DNA of 64,000 bases from Thioalkalivibrio sp. ALE14. Lineage in GTDB: Bacteria; Pseudomonadota; Gammaproteobacteria; Ectothiorhodospirales; Ectothiorhodospiraceae. Where the stretch lies: positions 1 through 64,000 of the forward strand of contig NZ_AQXY01000021.1 of NCBI RefSeq assembly GCF_000376845.1, read 5' to 3'. Below the pieces are notes generated by a model that saw nothing but the letters and a program-made list of their open reading frames with translations, ran no database searches and was not told the DNA's origin. A program made the position numbers and the translations under genes. Below are positions 1-10,891 of the stretch, piece after piece. How positions within the stretch are numbered: position 1 is the first letter of the stretch; each line of letters opens with the position of its first letter.

Positions 1-1
1 A

Positions 2-244
<243 letters not shown>

Positions 245-249
245 AGGGG

Positions 250-274
250 TGTCCGTTCTCACTTGACCAGAACA
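250..274. repeat. Probable right terminal inverted repeat of the IS element
   Basis: An AT-richer segment directly after the transposase stop reads inward as TGTTCTGGTCAAGTGAGAAC. The position just outside the transposase gene and the TG start are as expected for an IS3-family end. The matching left repeat is not in the window. Confidence 0.5.
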
Positions 275-316
275 ACCCGACGTCACGAAGACGCAGAGCA
301 GCCGGTTCTCTTGGGC

Positions 317-1933
<1,617 letters not shown>

Positions 1934-1935
1934 GC

Positions 1936-3210
1936 TCAGCGCACCCCGCCGCTGGTCGCGCCGCTGGCGCCGGCGCCGGCTGCCGGGCGCGCCCCGGCGT
2001 CGCGATTGGCGGTGCGCGCCGCCGAGCGGGCATGCGGGTCCACCGCGTCGCGCAAGGCCTCGCCGATCAGGTTGTAGGCGAACACGGTCAGGAAGATCGC
2101 CCCGCCCGGGAAGGCCGCCATCCACCAGTTGAAGGTCGAGCTTTGCACGGCCTGGTTCAGCATCTGGCCCCAGGAGGGATCATCGACCAGGCCCAGGCCC
2201 AGGAACGAAAGCGTCGCCTCGGCGAGGATCGCGGAGGCGACGCCGAAACTGGCGGCGACCAGGATCGGCGCGATCCCGTTCGGCAGCATGTGGCGGAACA
2301 GGATCGACGGCAGTGACAGCCCCGAGGCGATCGCCCCCTGCACGAAGTCCTGCTGGCGCAGGCGCAGGAACTCCGCCCGCACGTAGCGCGCGTAGCCGGA
2401 CCACGACGTCAGGCCGATGATCAGCATCATCAGGTACAGCGAACGCCCGAAGAAGGCCACGAAGGTCAGCAGCAGGAACAGCGTCGGAATCGCCTCGAAG
2501 ATCTCCACCAGGCGCATGCCGATCATGTCGACGATGCCCGAGAAGTAGCCCATGAGCCCGCCCAGGATCACCCCGATCCCCAGCGCGATGCCGGTGGCGA
2601 TGAAGCCGATGGACAGCGCGATGCGCGAGGCATGGATCATGCGCGAGAGCACGTCCGCGCCGGTGTCGTCGGTGCCGAACCAGTGCACCCGGTCCGGGTC
2701 CTCGCGCGGGGCCTCCAGCCCGGTGTCGGCGTAGTCGCGCAGGTAGTCGCGCGGGGAATACGGGATCGGCGCGCGGATCACCGTCTGGTATTCGCCCATC
2801 CGCTCGGCCTCGCGGTACTGCTCGTGGATCACCAGCGACGGCGGCGAGACCGTCTGCCAGGCCACCACCGCCAGCACCGCACCGAGTACGGCCCACAGTC
2901 CGAAGCGCCGCCACGGGCGCCCGGGCAGCCGCCAGAAGACCAGCGCCAGCGCCAGCAGGCCGAACAGGGTCACGTCGGCCGCGGTCAGGTAGCGCAGGAA
3001 CGGCATGGACCACGTGCCATCGGCGGTCTGGATCAGCAGCGGGTGGGACGTGGCCAGCACCGGCGCGAGGATCGCCACCAGCGTCAGCAGCGCGATCCAG
3101 CCGATCCCCAGGCGCGCGCCCCAGCGCAGCAGGACCTCGCCCACCACGCGCCGCGCCCAGGAACGGCTGCGGCGCCCGCCGGTTTCCGGGTTGGATCGGG
3201 CCTCAGTCAT
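1936..3210 (-). CDS. yejE: Peptide ABC importer permease YejE
   Basis: This is the second permease of the importer. It has the binding-protein-dependent transport fold in its C-terminal half and the expected FGTDDTGADVLSRMIHASR block just before it, followed by a cytoplasmic EAA-like loop (EATLSFLGLGLVDDPSWGQML). At 424 residues it is clearly longer than E. coli YejE (341). The extra length lies in the N-terminal third, between the first membrane helix and the HWFGTDDTG block, and contains about two further hydrophobic segments (roughly residues 78-125). The start overlaps the yejB stop by 8 bases, so the genes are co-translated. The role follows from family and operon; the function of the insertion is unknown. 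Confidence 0.9.
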   Translation of the reverse strand: MTEARSNPETGGRRSRSWARRVVGEVLLRWGARLGIGWIALLTLVAILAPVLATSHPLLIQTADGTWSMPFLRYLTAADVTLFGLLALALVFWRLPGRPWRRFGLWAVLGAVLAVVAWQTVSPPSLVIHEQYREAERMGEYQTVIRAPIPYSPRDYLRDYADTGLEAPREDPDRVHWFGTDDTGADVLSRMIHASRIALSIGFIATGIALGIGVILGGLMGYFSGIVDMIGMRLVEIFEAIPTLFLLLTFVAFFGRSLYLMMLIIGLTSWSGYARYVRAEFLRLRQQDFVQGAIASGLSLPSILFRHMLPNGIAPILVAASFGVASAILAEATLSFLGLGLVDDPSWGQMLNQAVQSSTFNWWMAAFPGGAIFLTVFAYNLIGEALRDAVDPHARSAARTANRDAGARPAAGAGASGATSGGVR

Positions 3211-4582
3211 AGTTCACCCGCGGATCGACGATGGCATAGGCAAGATCGGCCAGAAGGTACCCCACCAGGGTGAGCAGGCCGGAGATCAGGGTGATCGACA
3301 GCACCAGTTCGCGATCGCGCGTCTGCACGGCCTCCACCGCCAGCTTGCCCATGCCGTCGATGGAAAAGATGGCCTCCACGATCACCGAGCCGGCCAGCAG
3401 CGAGGGCAGCAGGGTGGCCGACACGGTAATGAGCGGCAGCAGGGAGTTGCGGAACACGTGGCGCCACAGGACATCGTGCTCGGCGACGCCCTTGGCCCGC
3501 GCCGTGCGTGCATAGTCCGAGGTCAGGTTCTCCAGCACCGCCGAGCGCGACAGCTTGGCCAGGAACGCCAGCCCGCCGTAGGACAGACACAGCACCGGCA
3601 GCACCAGGTGCCAGGCACGGTCCAGCAGGAAGCCCGGCACGATCTCGCCCGGCGCCAGGCCCAGGGCCAGCGCCAGTCCCGCACCCAGCCCGAGGGTGCC
3701 CAGGTAGAAGCCGCGCAGCACGCCCCAGTCGCTGTGCGCCATCAGCCAGCCGACCGCGGCCCCGACGATCACGGCCACCCCGGTACTGACCATCCCGGCC
3801 ACCGCCAGGTCGCGGAACATCAGCCAGCCACACAGCGCCCCGAACGCGGCCCCGATCCCGCCACGGATCAAGGCCGGCAGGGTACGGGCCAGGTAGATCC
3901 CCAGCGCCGCCCCGAGAAACGGCAGGATCAGCAGAAGCGGCAATGCCCAGACCACCTCCACCGTTGGCAGGAACGTCATATCCAGTGCCGCGCGCTGGCT
4001 GATGCCCCCGGTCGGGAACCACTGCCAGAACTGGTCGGAGGCGAAGAAGCCGATCATCAGCACGCCGGCCAGCATGGTCGGCACCGACCACAGGGCCAGC
4101 AGGACCACGCCGGATTGCGAGTCGAAGGCCTGGCCGTGCCGGGTCGCCGCCCGCACCCCCACCGCGACCGCAACGATATAGATCAGCGGGATCGACAGCA
4201 CGTTCAGCAGCAGCGTGATCGGCAGACGCTCGGCGACCAGATCGGTCACCGGCCGCCCGTAGCGAAAACTGGTGCCCAGATCGGGGGCCTTGAAGTGCGG
4301 CCAGCCGGTCAGCGAGCCGTCCTCGTCCTGGGCAAAGCCGACCGGCGAGATATTGTTCAGCCAGCGTCCGAACTGCACCGGGGCCGGCTGATCCAGGCCA
4401 TAGAGACGGTTGTAGTACTCCTCCATCGCCTTCTGCGCCTGCGGCTCCAGGCCCTGCCCCTCCACCAGGGTCAGGGCGCTGATGCCGCCGGGCGCGGCCG
4501 CCATCACGGCGAACACCACCACGGTGATGCCGAACAGGGTCGGCACCATCAGGATCATGCGGCGCAGGATGTAGGTCAGCAT
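3203..4582 (-). CDS. yejB: Peptide ABC importer permease YejB
   Basis: This is the first permease of the importer. It opens with the family-typical [20 protein letters not shown] helix and ends with the permease core ([20 protein letters not shown], then [21 protein letters not shown]). At 459 residues it exceeds E. coli YejB (364). The surplus is a hydrophobic block around residues 205-320 that looks like four or so added membrane helices between the periplasmic domain and the transport core. It lies 47 bases downstream of the yejA-like gene and overlaps yejE by 8 bases. Subunit identity is clear from the ends; the insertion is unusual. Confidence 0.9.
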   Translation of the reverse strand: MLTYILRRMILMVPTLFGITVVVFAVMAAAPGGISALTLVEGQGLEPQAQKAMEEYYNRLYGLDQPAPVQFGRWLNNISPVGFAQDEDGSLTGWPHFKAPDLGTSFRYGRPVTDLVAERLPITLLLNVLSIPLIYIVAVAVGVRAATRHGQAFDSQSGVVLLALWSVPTMLAGVLMIGFFASDQFWQWFPTGGISQRAALDMTFLPTVEVVWALPLLLILPFLGAALGIYLARTLPALIRGGIGAAFGALCGWLMFRDLAVAGMVSTGVAVIVGAAVGWLMAHSDWGVLRGFYLGTLGLGAGLALALGLAPGEIVPGFLLDRAWHLVLPVLCLSYGGLAFLAKLSRSAVLENLTSDYARTARAKGVAEHDVLWRHVFRNSLLPLITVSATLLPSLLAGSVIVEAIFSIDGMGKLAVEAVQTRDRELVLSITLISGLLTLVGYLLADLAYAIVDPRVNYD

Positions 4583-4629
4583 CGTGCGCGCCGGGTCCTT
4601 GTCGCTTCAGCTGCTGCGCGCATGAACCG

Positions 4630-6489
4630 CTACTGCCCGTGGCGCTGCTGTTCGAACGGGACGTAGATCTCCAGCGGCACCGCCCCGAGATTGAGCCCCA
4701 GCGCGGTCTGCTGCAGGTTCTGGATACGCCGGTCGATGAAGGCCAGCGTCTGGCGCCGCATCAGGAAGGTATACGGCTGGTCCTCGTGCAGGATGCGCTC
4801 GGCCTCGCGCCACAGCTCCATGCGCGCCGGCTCGTCGACCTCGCCGCGCGCCGCCTCGATGATCGCGTCCAGCTCGGGGTTCTGGTAGTGGATGAAGTTG
4901 TCGCCACCGGCGACGGTCTGGCTGGAGTGGAACATCTGGTAGATATCCACCTCGACGCCACTGGTCCAGCCGAGGGTAATCGCATCGAAGTCCTGGCGGC
5001 TGAGCTGCTCCAGCATCACCGACCACTCGGTCGGCGCCGGACGCATCTCGATCCCGGCCCGGGCATAGAGATCGCGCAGGAACAGCACGATGCGGCGGGT
5101 ATCCTCGTTGTCCTGGAAGTACGCAAGCTCGAAGGAGAACGGCTCGCCATCCTCGTTCACCAGCACGCCATCGCGGTTGCGTTCGCGATAGCCGGCCTCG
5201 GCCAGCAGTTCCAGGGCCCGCTCGACGTCATAGGGGATCGGATCGAGATCCGGGTTGTGCTGATCGCTGCGCGGCGAGAAGGGCGAGATCGCCCGCTCGG
5301 CATACCCCAGCATGACCTCCTCGATCAGCCGGTCGACGTCGGCAAGATGGCTCATCGCCTTGCGTACCCGGGGATCGGCGAAGCGCGTTGGCTCCCCATC
5401 GCGGCGCTGGTTCCACGCGATGTAGGAATAACCGGCGGTGGGGCTCATGTACTCGTGGGTATCCGCGCGCTCGCGCAGCGCCTCGTCGTCGCGCAGTCGG
5501 GCGTACTCGCGCGGACGCGCGCCGTAGACATCGATATCGCGGTTGCGGAAGGTGGTCAGGCGCGCGCTGTCGTTCTGGATCACGCGCCACACCAACCGGT
5601 CCAGGGGTGGCTCCACCGGGCCCCAGTAGCGCGGGTTGCGCTCCAGCTCGATGCGGCCGGCATCCGGCGTCCATCCGGTCGGGTCCTCCAGGCGATACGG
5701 CCCGGACCCGAGCAGGATGCCGCGCGACTCGTTGAAGGTCTCCGGGTCATCGAGATAGCGCTCGTAGAAGTGCTTCGGCAATACGTCGAGCCCCCCGGCC
5801 ACCCGCATCGCATCGAAGTACGGCTCCTCGAAGGTGAACCGGACCGTGCGCTCGTCCAGTGCTTCCACCGCCTCGACCTTCTCCAGGAAGGCACGCGCCC
5901 GCGGCACCGCGATGGCATCGGTCATCAGGAAATCAAAGGTGAATTCGATGTCGGCGGCCGTCAGCGGCTCCCCGTCGGAGAACTGTGGCCCGGAACGCAG
6001 GCGGAAGGTCAGCTCGGTCCCGCTGTCGTCGAACGCCCAGGACTCGGCCAGCAGGCCCTGCCATTCCAGGCTCTCCGGATCGCGCACCACCAGCGACTCC
6101 AGCACGTAGTTCTGCACCTCGGAGGCATAGGCATCCGAGGAGACATACGGCGTAATGGTGGCGAGCCCCGTGCCGAAAGCCTGCACCAGCCAGTCGCCCT
6201 CGGCGTAATCCTCCTGTTCCGCCGCCCGCGCCGCACGGCGGAAGGCCGACGGCACCTCGTCCGCCCGCGGGGCCTGACCGGCCTCCATGCCGGCGAAGCG
6301 CCCGGAGGCGAGATCCGCCTCCAGCCCCTGCAGGCTGCGCCGCAGAGCCCGCAGATCCCGGGCCTGCTCGCTCATGGTGTTCTGCATGGAGGCCATACGC
6401 TGCCACTGGCGGTCGATCTGGACCATCACCAGCAACAGCAGGATGCCCAGCACGATCAGGGTCACGATCCAACCAAAATGACGACTCAC
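4630..6489 (-). CDS. yejA: Peptide ABC importer binding protein (YejA/DppA-like), membrane-anchored form
   Basis: This family-5 solute-binding protein captures peptides for the YejBEF permease. The 619 residues include the ordered SBP_bac_5 blocks ([57 protein letters not shown]). The start is a GTG at 6489, with GGAGG seven bases upstream; a longer in-frame reading is ignored because it has no start signal and overlaps fabI on the other strand. Unlike a secreted binding protein, the N terminus is a single long hydrophobic helix (residues 8-26) with no clear cleavage site. A heptad-like stretch of about 40 residues follows, predicted coiled coil, before the binding domain. That suggests a tethered protein on a stalk, which is inference. 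Confidence 0.85.
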   Translation of the reverse strand: MSRHFGWIVTLIVLGILLLLVMVQIDRQWQRMASMQNTMSEQARDLRALRRSLQGLEADLASGRFAGMEAGQAPRADEVPSAFRRAARAAEQEDYAEGDWLVQAFGTGLATITPYVSSDAYASEVQNYVLESLVVRDPESLEWQGLLAESWAFDDSGTELTFRLRSGPQFSDGEPLTAADIEFTFDFLMTDAIAVPRARAFLEKVEAVEALDERTVRFTFEEPYFDAMRVAGGLDVLPKHFYERYLDDPETFNESRGILLGSGPYRLEDPTGWTPDAGRIELERNPRYWGPVEPPLDRLVWRVIQNDSARLTTFRNRDIDVYGARPREYARLRDDEALRERADTHEYMSPTAGYSYIAWNQRRDGEPTRFADPRVRKAMSHLADVDRLIEEVMLGYAERAISPFSPRSDQHNPDLDPIPYDVERALELLAEAGYRERNRDGVLVNEDGEPFSFELAYFQDNEDTRRIVLFLRDLYARAGIEMRPAPTEWSVMLEQLSRQDFDAITLGWTSGVEVDIYQMFHSSQTVAGGDNFIHYQNPELDAIIEAARGEVDEPARMELWREAERILHEDQPYTFLMRRQTLAFIDRRIQNLQQTALGLNLGAVPLEIYVPFEQQRHGQ

Positions 6490-6521
6490 AAGGCCTCCGG
6501 GTTGTTGCGGTGGCGATCCGA

Positions 6522-6541
6522 CGGCCCCGTTTCCGGGGCCG
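6522..6541. other. GC-rich hairpin in the yejA-fabI divergent region
   Basis: A perfect 8-base stem (CGGCCCCG ... CGGGGCCG) with a four-base loop lies between the divergent yejA and fabI genes. The same core sequence recurs near 38363 and 43334 beside other genes. It has no T-tract here, so a terminator role is not supported. The rest of the 264-base intergenic region (6490-6753) shows only a TATAGT box on the minus strand near 6590 that could be a -10 for yejA. Confidence 0.4.
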
Positions 6542-6753
6542 CGATCGGACGGTCGCCGGGACCGCCCATCTCGGGGAAACACCGGCACTATAGCAAGCCA
6601 CCTGGCTCGGCTCATCGGGTGCTGGCCGCACTTGCGGCACATCGGTATGATCCGGGAGACAGTCGCGTCCGTCCCCGGTTCCGCCCGCGGCCGGACGCCG
6701 TCGAGACGACCCGCCCGGGTGCGTCGGCACGGATCCGAACCAAGGAGTTTCAA

Positions 6754-7554
6754 ATGGGTTTTCTGAAGGGCAAGCGCGCACTGATCGTCGGCGTTGCCAG
6801 CAACCGTTCCATCGCCTACGGCATTGCCGCGGCCATGCACCGCGAGGGCGCCGAACTCGCCTTCACCTACCAGAACGAACGGCTGCGCGATCGCGTCGAG
6901 AAGCTGGTCGCGGATTTCGATTCCGACATCCTCGTCCCCTGCAACGTGGAAGACGACCGCGAGATCGAACAGGTCTTCGAACACCTGGACAACTACTGGG
7001 ACGGCATCGACATCCTGGTGCACTCGGTGGCCTTCGCACCCAAGGAGCAACTGGAGGGCGACTTCCTCGACAACATGACCCGCGACGGCTTCCGCATCGC
7101 GCACGACGTCAGCTCCTACAGCCTTGCGGCCTTTGCCAAGGCCGGCCGCGCGATGATGAAGGATCGCGACGCCTCCATCCTTACCCTCAGCTATCTGGGT
7201 GCCGAACGCTCGATGCCCAACTACAACGTGATGGGCCTCGCCAAGGCGAGTCTGGAGGCGAACGTCCGCTATCTGGCCTATACGCTGGGGCCGGAGAGCA
7301 CCCGGGTGAACGCGATCTCCGCCGGCCCGATCCGCACCCTCGCGGCCTCCGGAATCGGCGAGTTCAAGCGCATCCTGGATCACGTGGAGGCGAATGCGCC
7401 GCTTCGGCGCAACGTGACCACCGAACAGGTCGGGAACGCCGGCGCCTTCCTCTGCTCCGATCTCGCCTCCGGCATCACCGGCGAGATCATGTATGTCGAC
7501 TCCGGCTACAACACGGTTGGCCTGGGCGCGGCCGAGATCGGCCTCGACAAGTAG
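6754..7554 (+). CDS. fabI: Enoyl-[acyl-carrier-protein] reductase (NADH) FabI
   Basis: FabI reduces trans-2-enoyl-ACP in the last step of each fatty-acid elongation cycle in the cytoplasm. The 266-residue length matches the family (E. coli 262). The NADH-binding motif [13 protein letters not shown] (residues 13-25) and the catalytic pattern Tyr147, Tyr157, Lys164 ([19 protein letters not shown], a Y-x6-K rather than the Y-x3-K of ordinary short-chain dehydrogenases) are both present. AAGGAG sits seven bases before the ATG, which fixes the start. The gene stands alone on the plus strand, divergent from the yej operon and convergent with ppiD, and ends in a strong terminator. Confidence 0.97.
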   Translation: MGFLKGKRALIVGVASNRSIAYGIAAAMHREGAELAFTYQNERLRDRVEKLVADFDSDILVPCNVEDDREIEQVFEHLDNYWDGIDILVHSVAFAPKEQLEGDFLDNMTRDGFRIAHDVSSYSLAAFAKAGRAMMKDRDASILTLSYLGAERSMPNYNVMGLAKASLEANVRYLAYTLGPESTRVNAISAGPIRTLAASGIGEFKRILDHVEANAPLRRNVTTEQVGNAGAFLCSDLASGITGEIMYVDSGYNTVGLGAAEIGLDK

Positions 7555-7590
7555 GTCGCCGGCTTCCCGCCCCGTCAGGGGCGAGAACGT

Positions 7591-7630
7591 AAAAAAGCCC
7601 GGCCCGCGCAAGCGGAGCCGGGCTTTTTTG
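7591..7630 (+). terminator. Rho-independent terminator after fabI
   Basis: A GCCCGGC/GCCGGGC stem is flanked by an A-run and a TTTTTT run. It lies 36 bases after the fabI stop. The A/T symmetry would let it act from both directions. Confidence 0.85.
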
Positions 7631-7714
7631 CCTGCGGGCCTCAATACCGTACACGCGAGCCCACGCCGGGGGTCACATCAGCCGTCGGACCACAGAAAGG
7701 CGCCTCGTCTGTGG

Positions 7715-7800
7715 TGAAAAGGCTGTTTGTCCTTCCCTTCTTCGTGCCTTCGTGTGCTTCGTGGTGCAAACGCCCTTGACCTTTACACTCGGCGCTTGAA
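7715..7800. repeat. Dispersed CACCACGAAG-type repeat between convergent fabI and ppiD
   Basis: The stretch contains CTTCGTGCCTTCGTGTGC followed by TTCGTGGTG and AACGCCCTTGACC. It matches the right-hand arm of copies near 10030-10115 and 54500-54557, and in reverse complement the left arms at 9787, 28303 and 35263. This is a single arm, not a full hairpin. A small separate hairpin (CCACAG ... CTGTGG) lies at about 7690-7713. Confidence 0.7.
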
Positions 7801-7801
7801 G

Positions 7802-9691
7802 CTAGTCGAGCGCCTCCGGGAAGCGCTTGATGTCGGCCTGGTCTTCCAGCCAGGCCAGATAGGCCCGGAACTCGGCACTCCCGTAGGCATTGCCAAGCTG
7901 GTCGCGCGCCTGCTGCCGGGCGGCGGCATCGGCGATGTCATCGCCCATGCGCACCTGTTCCAGCACGGTCACCGCGAAGTCGCCATCCCCGACCCGGGCG
8001 CCGGCGATCTCCACCGCATTCTCGCCCGGGGCCGGCAGACGGAACAGGTGATCCTGCAACCCGGTCGGCAGCTCGGTCGCACGTTCGCGTGTCACCTCGA
8101 CCGAACGACTCCAGTCGCCGTTCTCGTCCGCCTCCGCGGTCCAGTCGTCCGCTGCGTGCAGGCGCTCGATCAACGCCTCGCCGGCCTCGCGGGCGGCATC
8201 GGCGGCCGCCTGGCGCTGCAGGCGCTGGCGAATCTCGTCTGCCACCTCGGCCAGCGGGCGCACCTCGGAAGGCTCGTGTTCTTCGACGCGCAGGATCACG
8301 GTGGAGCCATCCTGCAGGTCGATTGCCTCGCTGTTATGGCCGTCCTCCAGCACCCGCGGATTGAAGGCCGCATTGCGAATCGCGCGGTGACGGGCGATGC
8401 CATCCCCGGAGCCGCGGGAGAACCAGCCACTGCTCTGGATCTCCAGTCCCGTCGCATCGGCGGCCGGTTCCAGGCTGTCCGGGAATTCGATCGCCAGGGC
8501 CATCAGGTCGTCCAGAGCGTCGATCTGCATCTGCTCGGCGGTGCGGTCACGCAGATCCTGCTCGACCTCGTCGCGGACCTCCTCGAATGGCTGCGGCTGG
8601 GCCTCCTGGATATCGGTGACCTCGAGGATGAACCAGCCGCGATCGGTGCGCACCGGCTGGCTGATCAGGTCCTGCGGCAAGGTAAAGATGATGGTCTCCA
8701 GCGTGGAGTCCAGGTCCCCGCGGGCGATCTCGCCCAGGCGCCCGCCACGGTCGGCGGTCAGGCTGTCCTCCGAGTGTTCCTCGGCCAGTTCGGCAAAGTC
8801 CTCGCCGGCATCCAGGCGCTCGCGCAGCTCGCGGATGCGGGCCTCGCCCTCCTCGCTCGTATCCTGGATACGGATCTGGCGCACCTCGCGCAGCTCCGGT
8901 TCCTCGTAGCGGCTGCGATTCACCCGATAGTGCTCGAGCACCTCTTCCTCGGTGACGTCGACCCCGGCCTCCAGCCCCGCCGGGTCCAGGCGCAGATAGT
9001 TCACGCGCACCCGTTCGGTCGTGGTGAACTCGCCCGGGTTGGCCTCGTAATAGTCCTGAATGGCGTCATCGTCGACCACATCCGGGCGGTCGAAGTCGTC
9101 CGCGGAGAAGATCGTCCAGCTTGCGACCCGGGTCTGGTTGCGCAGGCGGCTGTAGTCCTCCACCAGGGCCTCCGGGACCACGCCGGTGGCCTGGATACCA
9201 CGCTGGATCTGCGACATGACGATGCTGCGCGCGATGTCCTGCTCGAAGTCTGCCGGACTGATGCGCTGGGCATTCAGCAACTGACTGTACCGCTCACGGC
9301 TGAAGCGCCCCTCTTCCTGGAACACCGGCATGCCCCGAATCTCGCGCAGGACGCTGTCGCCGGCGGCCTTGAACCCGGCGGAGTCGGCAGCCTGGCGCAG
9401 CAGCTCCTGGCGGATCAGGGTCTCCATGGCCTGCAGCCGGATGCCCTGCTCGTCGAGCACATCGGCCGGGATCTCGCCGCCGAACATGCGGGCCATCTCG
9501 TCGCGCTGGGCGCGGGCCTCCTGGTGCACGTCGCGCACCGCGATATCCGTGCCGTTTACCTCGGCCGCCACCAGCGGCCCGGCACCGCCGAAGTACTCGC
9601 CCAGGCCCCACAGGGCAAAGGGGATGGTGATCAGGCCGATGATCACATAGGCGAGCCAGCCGCTCGCCCGGTCACGAATTGCTTGCAACAT
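7802..9691 (-). CDS. ppiD: Peptidyl-prolyl isomerase D (SurA-N/parvulin membrane-anchored chaperone)
   Basis: PpiD is a periplasmic chaperone tethered to the inner membrane that meets proteins leaving the Sec translocon. The 629 residues (E. coli 623) start with MLQAIRDRASGWLAYVIIGL, whose hydrophobic helix at about 12-31 is the anchor. A SurA-like N domain follows. One parvulin domain spans about residues 267-362 (LREVRQIRIQDTSEEGEARI through RTDRGWFILEV), and a second degenerate C domain comes last. The position after hupB and the two tRNAs is the classic gammaproteobacterial order lon-hupB-ppiD. The gene is downstream of a 466-base intergenic region, so it probably has its own promoter. 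Confidence 0.95.
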   Translation of the reverse strand: MLQAIRDRASGWLAYVIIGLITIPFALWGLGEYFGGAGPLVAAEVNGTDIAVRDVHQEARAQRDEMARMFGGEIPADVLDEQGIRLQAMETLIRQELLRQAADSAGFKAAGDSVLREIRGMPVFQEEGRFSRERYSQLLNAQRISPADFEQDIARSIVMSQIQRGIQATGVVPEALVEDYSRLRNQTRVASWTIFSADDFDRPDVVDDDAIQDYYEANPGEFTTTERVRVNYLRLDPAGLEAGVDVTEEEVLEHYRVNRSRYEEPELREVRQIRIQDTSEEGEARIRELRERLDAGEDFAELAEEHSEDSLTADRGGRLGEIARGDLDSTLETIIFTLPQDLISQPVRTDRGWFILEVTDIQEAQPQPFEEVRDEVEQDLRDRTAEQMQIDALDDLMALAIEFPDSLEPAADATGLEIQSSGWFSRGSGDGIARHRAIRNAAFNPRVLEDGHNSEAIDLQDGSTVILRVEEHEPSEVRPLAEVADEIRQRLQRQAAADAAREAGEALIERLHAADDWTAEADENGDWSRSVEVTRERATELPTGLQDHLFRLPAPGENAVEIAGARVGDGDFAVTVLEQVRMGDDIADAAARQQARDQLGNAYGSAEFRAYLAWLEDQADIKRFPEALD

Positions 9692-9781
9692 GATGGTCTC
9701 TGCTCACTCCGCCGTGGAGAGGAAATCGGGAATCAGCGGCCGATGGTAGCAGGCGCGCCCGCGCACGTCTGCGCCTGAACC

Positions 9782-10115
9782 ACCCACCACGAACCACACG
9801 AAGCAGGCCAAGGGCGTTTACAGGAAGATCAGAAGACTGGAAGGCGAGTTGGTGAAAACCTGAACTTCTGGACTGGCGTCCAGGTATGAAGCCGTGCGGA
9901 CTCGCGGGGCCGGGACCGCCTGGTGTGGGGGCCCGCCTCGTCGTGGCCGGCGCGGAGCCCGGGGCGCTGCGTCCGAAGCTCCGTCACGAGGACAGCGCCC
10001 GCCCCGCATTCCCAAGATTCCTTTTCAGGGGTTCTTCCGTCCTTCCCATCTTCCTGTCGATTGATCTTGACCTTGATCCGGCCCTCCTTCGTGTCTTCGT
10101 GTGCTTCGTGGTGGC
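9782..10115. repeat. Long imperfect inverted repeat (CACCACGAAG/CAGGAAGAT family), full copy
   Basis: The left arm (about 9782-9848) reads CCACCACGAACCACACGAAG, then a CAAGGGCGTTTACAGGAAGA block. The right arm (about 10029-10115) is its approximate reverse complement, ending TTCCTGT ... TTCGTGTGCTTCGTGGTGG. About 180 bases of GC-rich, apparently non-coding DNA separate the arms. With the terminator next to it this accounts for most of the gene-free 9692-10157. It is the only copy in the window that is not between convergent genes. Confidence 0.75.
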
Positions 10116-10117
10116 CC

Positions 10118-10149
10118 AAAAAAGAAAAAGGCGCCACAAGGGCGCCTTT
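10118..10149 (-). terminator. Terminator after the hupB-tRNA-Val-tRNA-Asp unit
   Basis: On the minus strand AAAGGCGCC pairs with GGCGCCTTT across a five-base loop and is followed by TTCTTTTTT. It begins 8 bases after the encoded CCA of tRNA-Asp. Confidence 0.85.
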
Positions 10150-10157
10150 CTCGGAGA

Positions 10158-10234
10158 TGGCGGAGCGGACGGGACTCGAACCCGCGACCCCCGGCGTGAC
10201 AGGCCGGTATTCTAACCAGCTGAACTACCGCTCC
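10158..10234 (-). tRNA. tRNA-Asp (anticodon GTC)
   Basis: The minus strand folds as a full cloverleaf. The acceptor stem GGAGCGG pairs with CCGCTCC, the T arm reads GGGTTCGAACCCG-like, and the anticodon loop is CTGTCAC. The discriminator is G73, as expected for Asp, and CCA is encoded at 10158-10160. It is 37 bases downstream of tRNA-Val and is followed by a strong terminator. Confidence 0.96.
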
Positions 10235-10270
10235 TAATTATTGCAGTGCAACCAGGGTCAGGGTTGCACT

Positions 10271-10346
10271 TGGTGGGTGCTGACGGGTTCGAACCGCCGA
10301 CATTCGCCTTGTAAGGGCGACGCTCTACCAACTGAGCTAAGCACCC
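10271..10346 (-). tRNA. tRNA-Val (anticodon TAC)
   Basis: The minus-strand cloverleaf has acceptor GGGTGCT/AGCACCC, anticodon loop CTTACAA, T loop GGTTCGAACC and encoded CCA. Its 5' end is only 11 bases after the hupB stop codon with no terminator between. It may therefore be processed from the hupB transcript. Confidence 0.96.
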
Positions 10347-10357
10347 GATAAAGCGCG

Positions 10358-10630
10358 CTAGTTTACTCGATCCTTGAGCGCTTTACCAGCCTTGAACGAA
10401 GGCGTTTTCGATGCGGCAATCTGAATGGTCTGGCCGGTACGCGGGTTGCGGCCGGTGCGGGCTTCGCGCTCGCGCACCAGGAAGGTACCAAAGCCAACCA
10501 GGGAGACCTGGTCACCCTTGGCCAGGGTATCGCCAACAACACTCACCATGGCATCCACGATCCGGCCGGCCTGGGCCTTGGGGACATCGGCTTCCGCCGC
10601 GATCGCGTCGATCAATTCGGATTTATTCAT
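10358..10630 (-). CDS. hupB: DNA-binding protein HU
   Basis: HU is the small histone-like protein that bends and compacts DNA. The 90-residue length is exact for the family. The signature [20 protein letters not shown] marks the DNA-clasping arm, and the N-terminal [20 protein letters not shown] is typical. Placement directly downstream of lon identifies it as the hupB copy. It has its own strong promoter-like boxes at 10759-10788, and no terminator separates it from tRNA-Val. Confidence 0.97.
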   Translation of the reverse strand: MNKSELIDAIAAEADVPKAQAGRIVDAMVSVVGDTLAKGDQVSLVGFGTFLVREREARTGRNPRTGQTIQIAASKTPSFKAGKALKDRVN

Positions 10631-10758
10631 GAAGCGCTTCCTTATCTCAGTGGTGACTCAGGCTTTCTGCCGGACGGGGCCTAGCTTACACCAGCCCCGG
10701 GCCTTTTCTCCATGGCCCGGTGGCTACCCTCGGCGAGAAATCAGATGATGCGGTTGGG

Positions 10759-10788
10759 GTTATAGCAAGCCCCCCGAAAACGAGTCAA
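10759..10788 (-). promoter_or_regulatory. Sigma70-type promoter for hupB
   Basis: On the minus strand TTGACT and TATAAC are separated by 18 bases, each one mismatch from consensus. They lie about 130 bases before the hupB start. The leader in between contains a CCCGGGCC/GGCCCGG hairpin (about 10696-10722). Confidence 0.6.
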
Positions 10789-10831
10789 ACGCCGTTCGGC
10801 ACGGGCCCGCGAACGGGTGTGACGCGGCGCA

Positions 10832-10876
10832 CAAAAAAACCGCGGGAACCGGTCAACCCGGTGCCCGCGGTTTTCT
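10832..10876 (-). terminator. Terminator after lon
   Basis: The minus strand has an AAAACCGCGGGC ... CCGCGGTTTTTTT hairpin that begins 15 bases after the lon stop. The T-run makes it a standard intrinsic terminator. Confidence 0.85.
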
Positions 10877-10891
10877 GAGGATTACAACTGC

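Noticed and set aside
4639-6753. Upstream in-frame extension of fabI
   Set aside because: It runs antisense to yejA. The fabI ATG at 6754 has a perfect ribosome site and starts the family sequence.
6490-7644. Upstream extension of the yejA-like gene across fabI
   Set aside because: It is antisense to fabI and has no similarity to any family. The GTG at 6489 with GGAGG is sufficient.
9886-10215. Overlapping plus-strand open frames between ppiD and tRNA-Asp
   Set aside because: They run through the inverted repeat, a terminator and the tRNA. No ribosome site or family match was seen.
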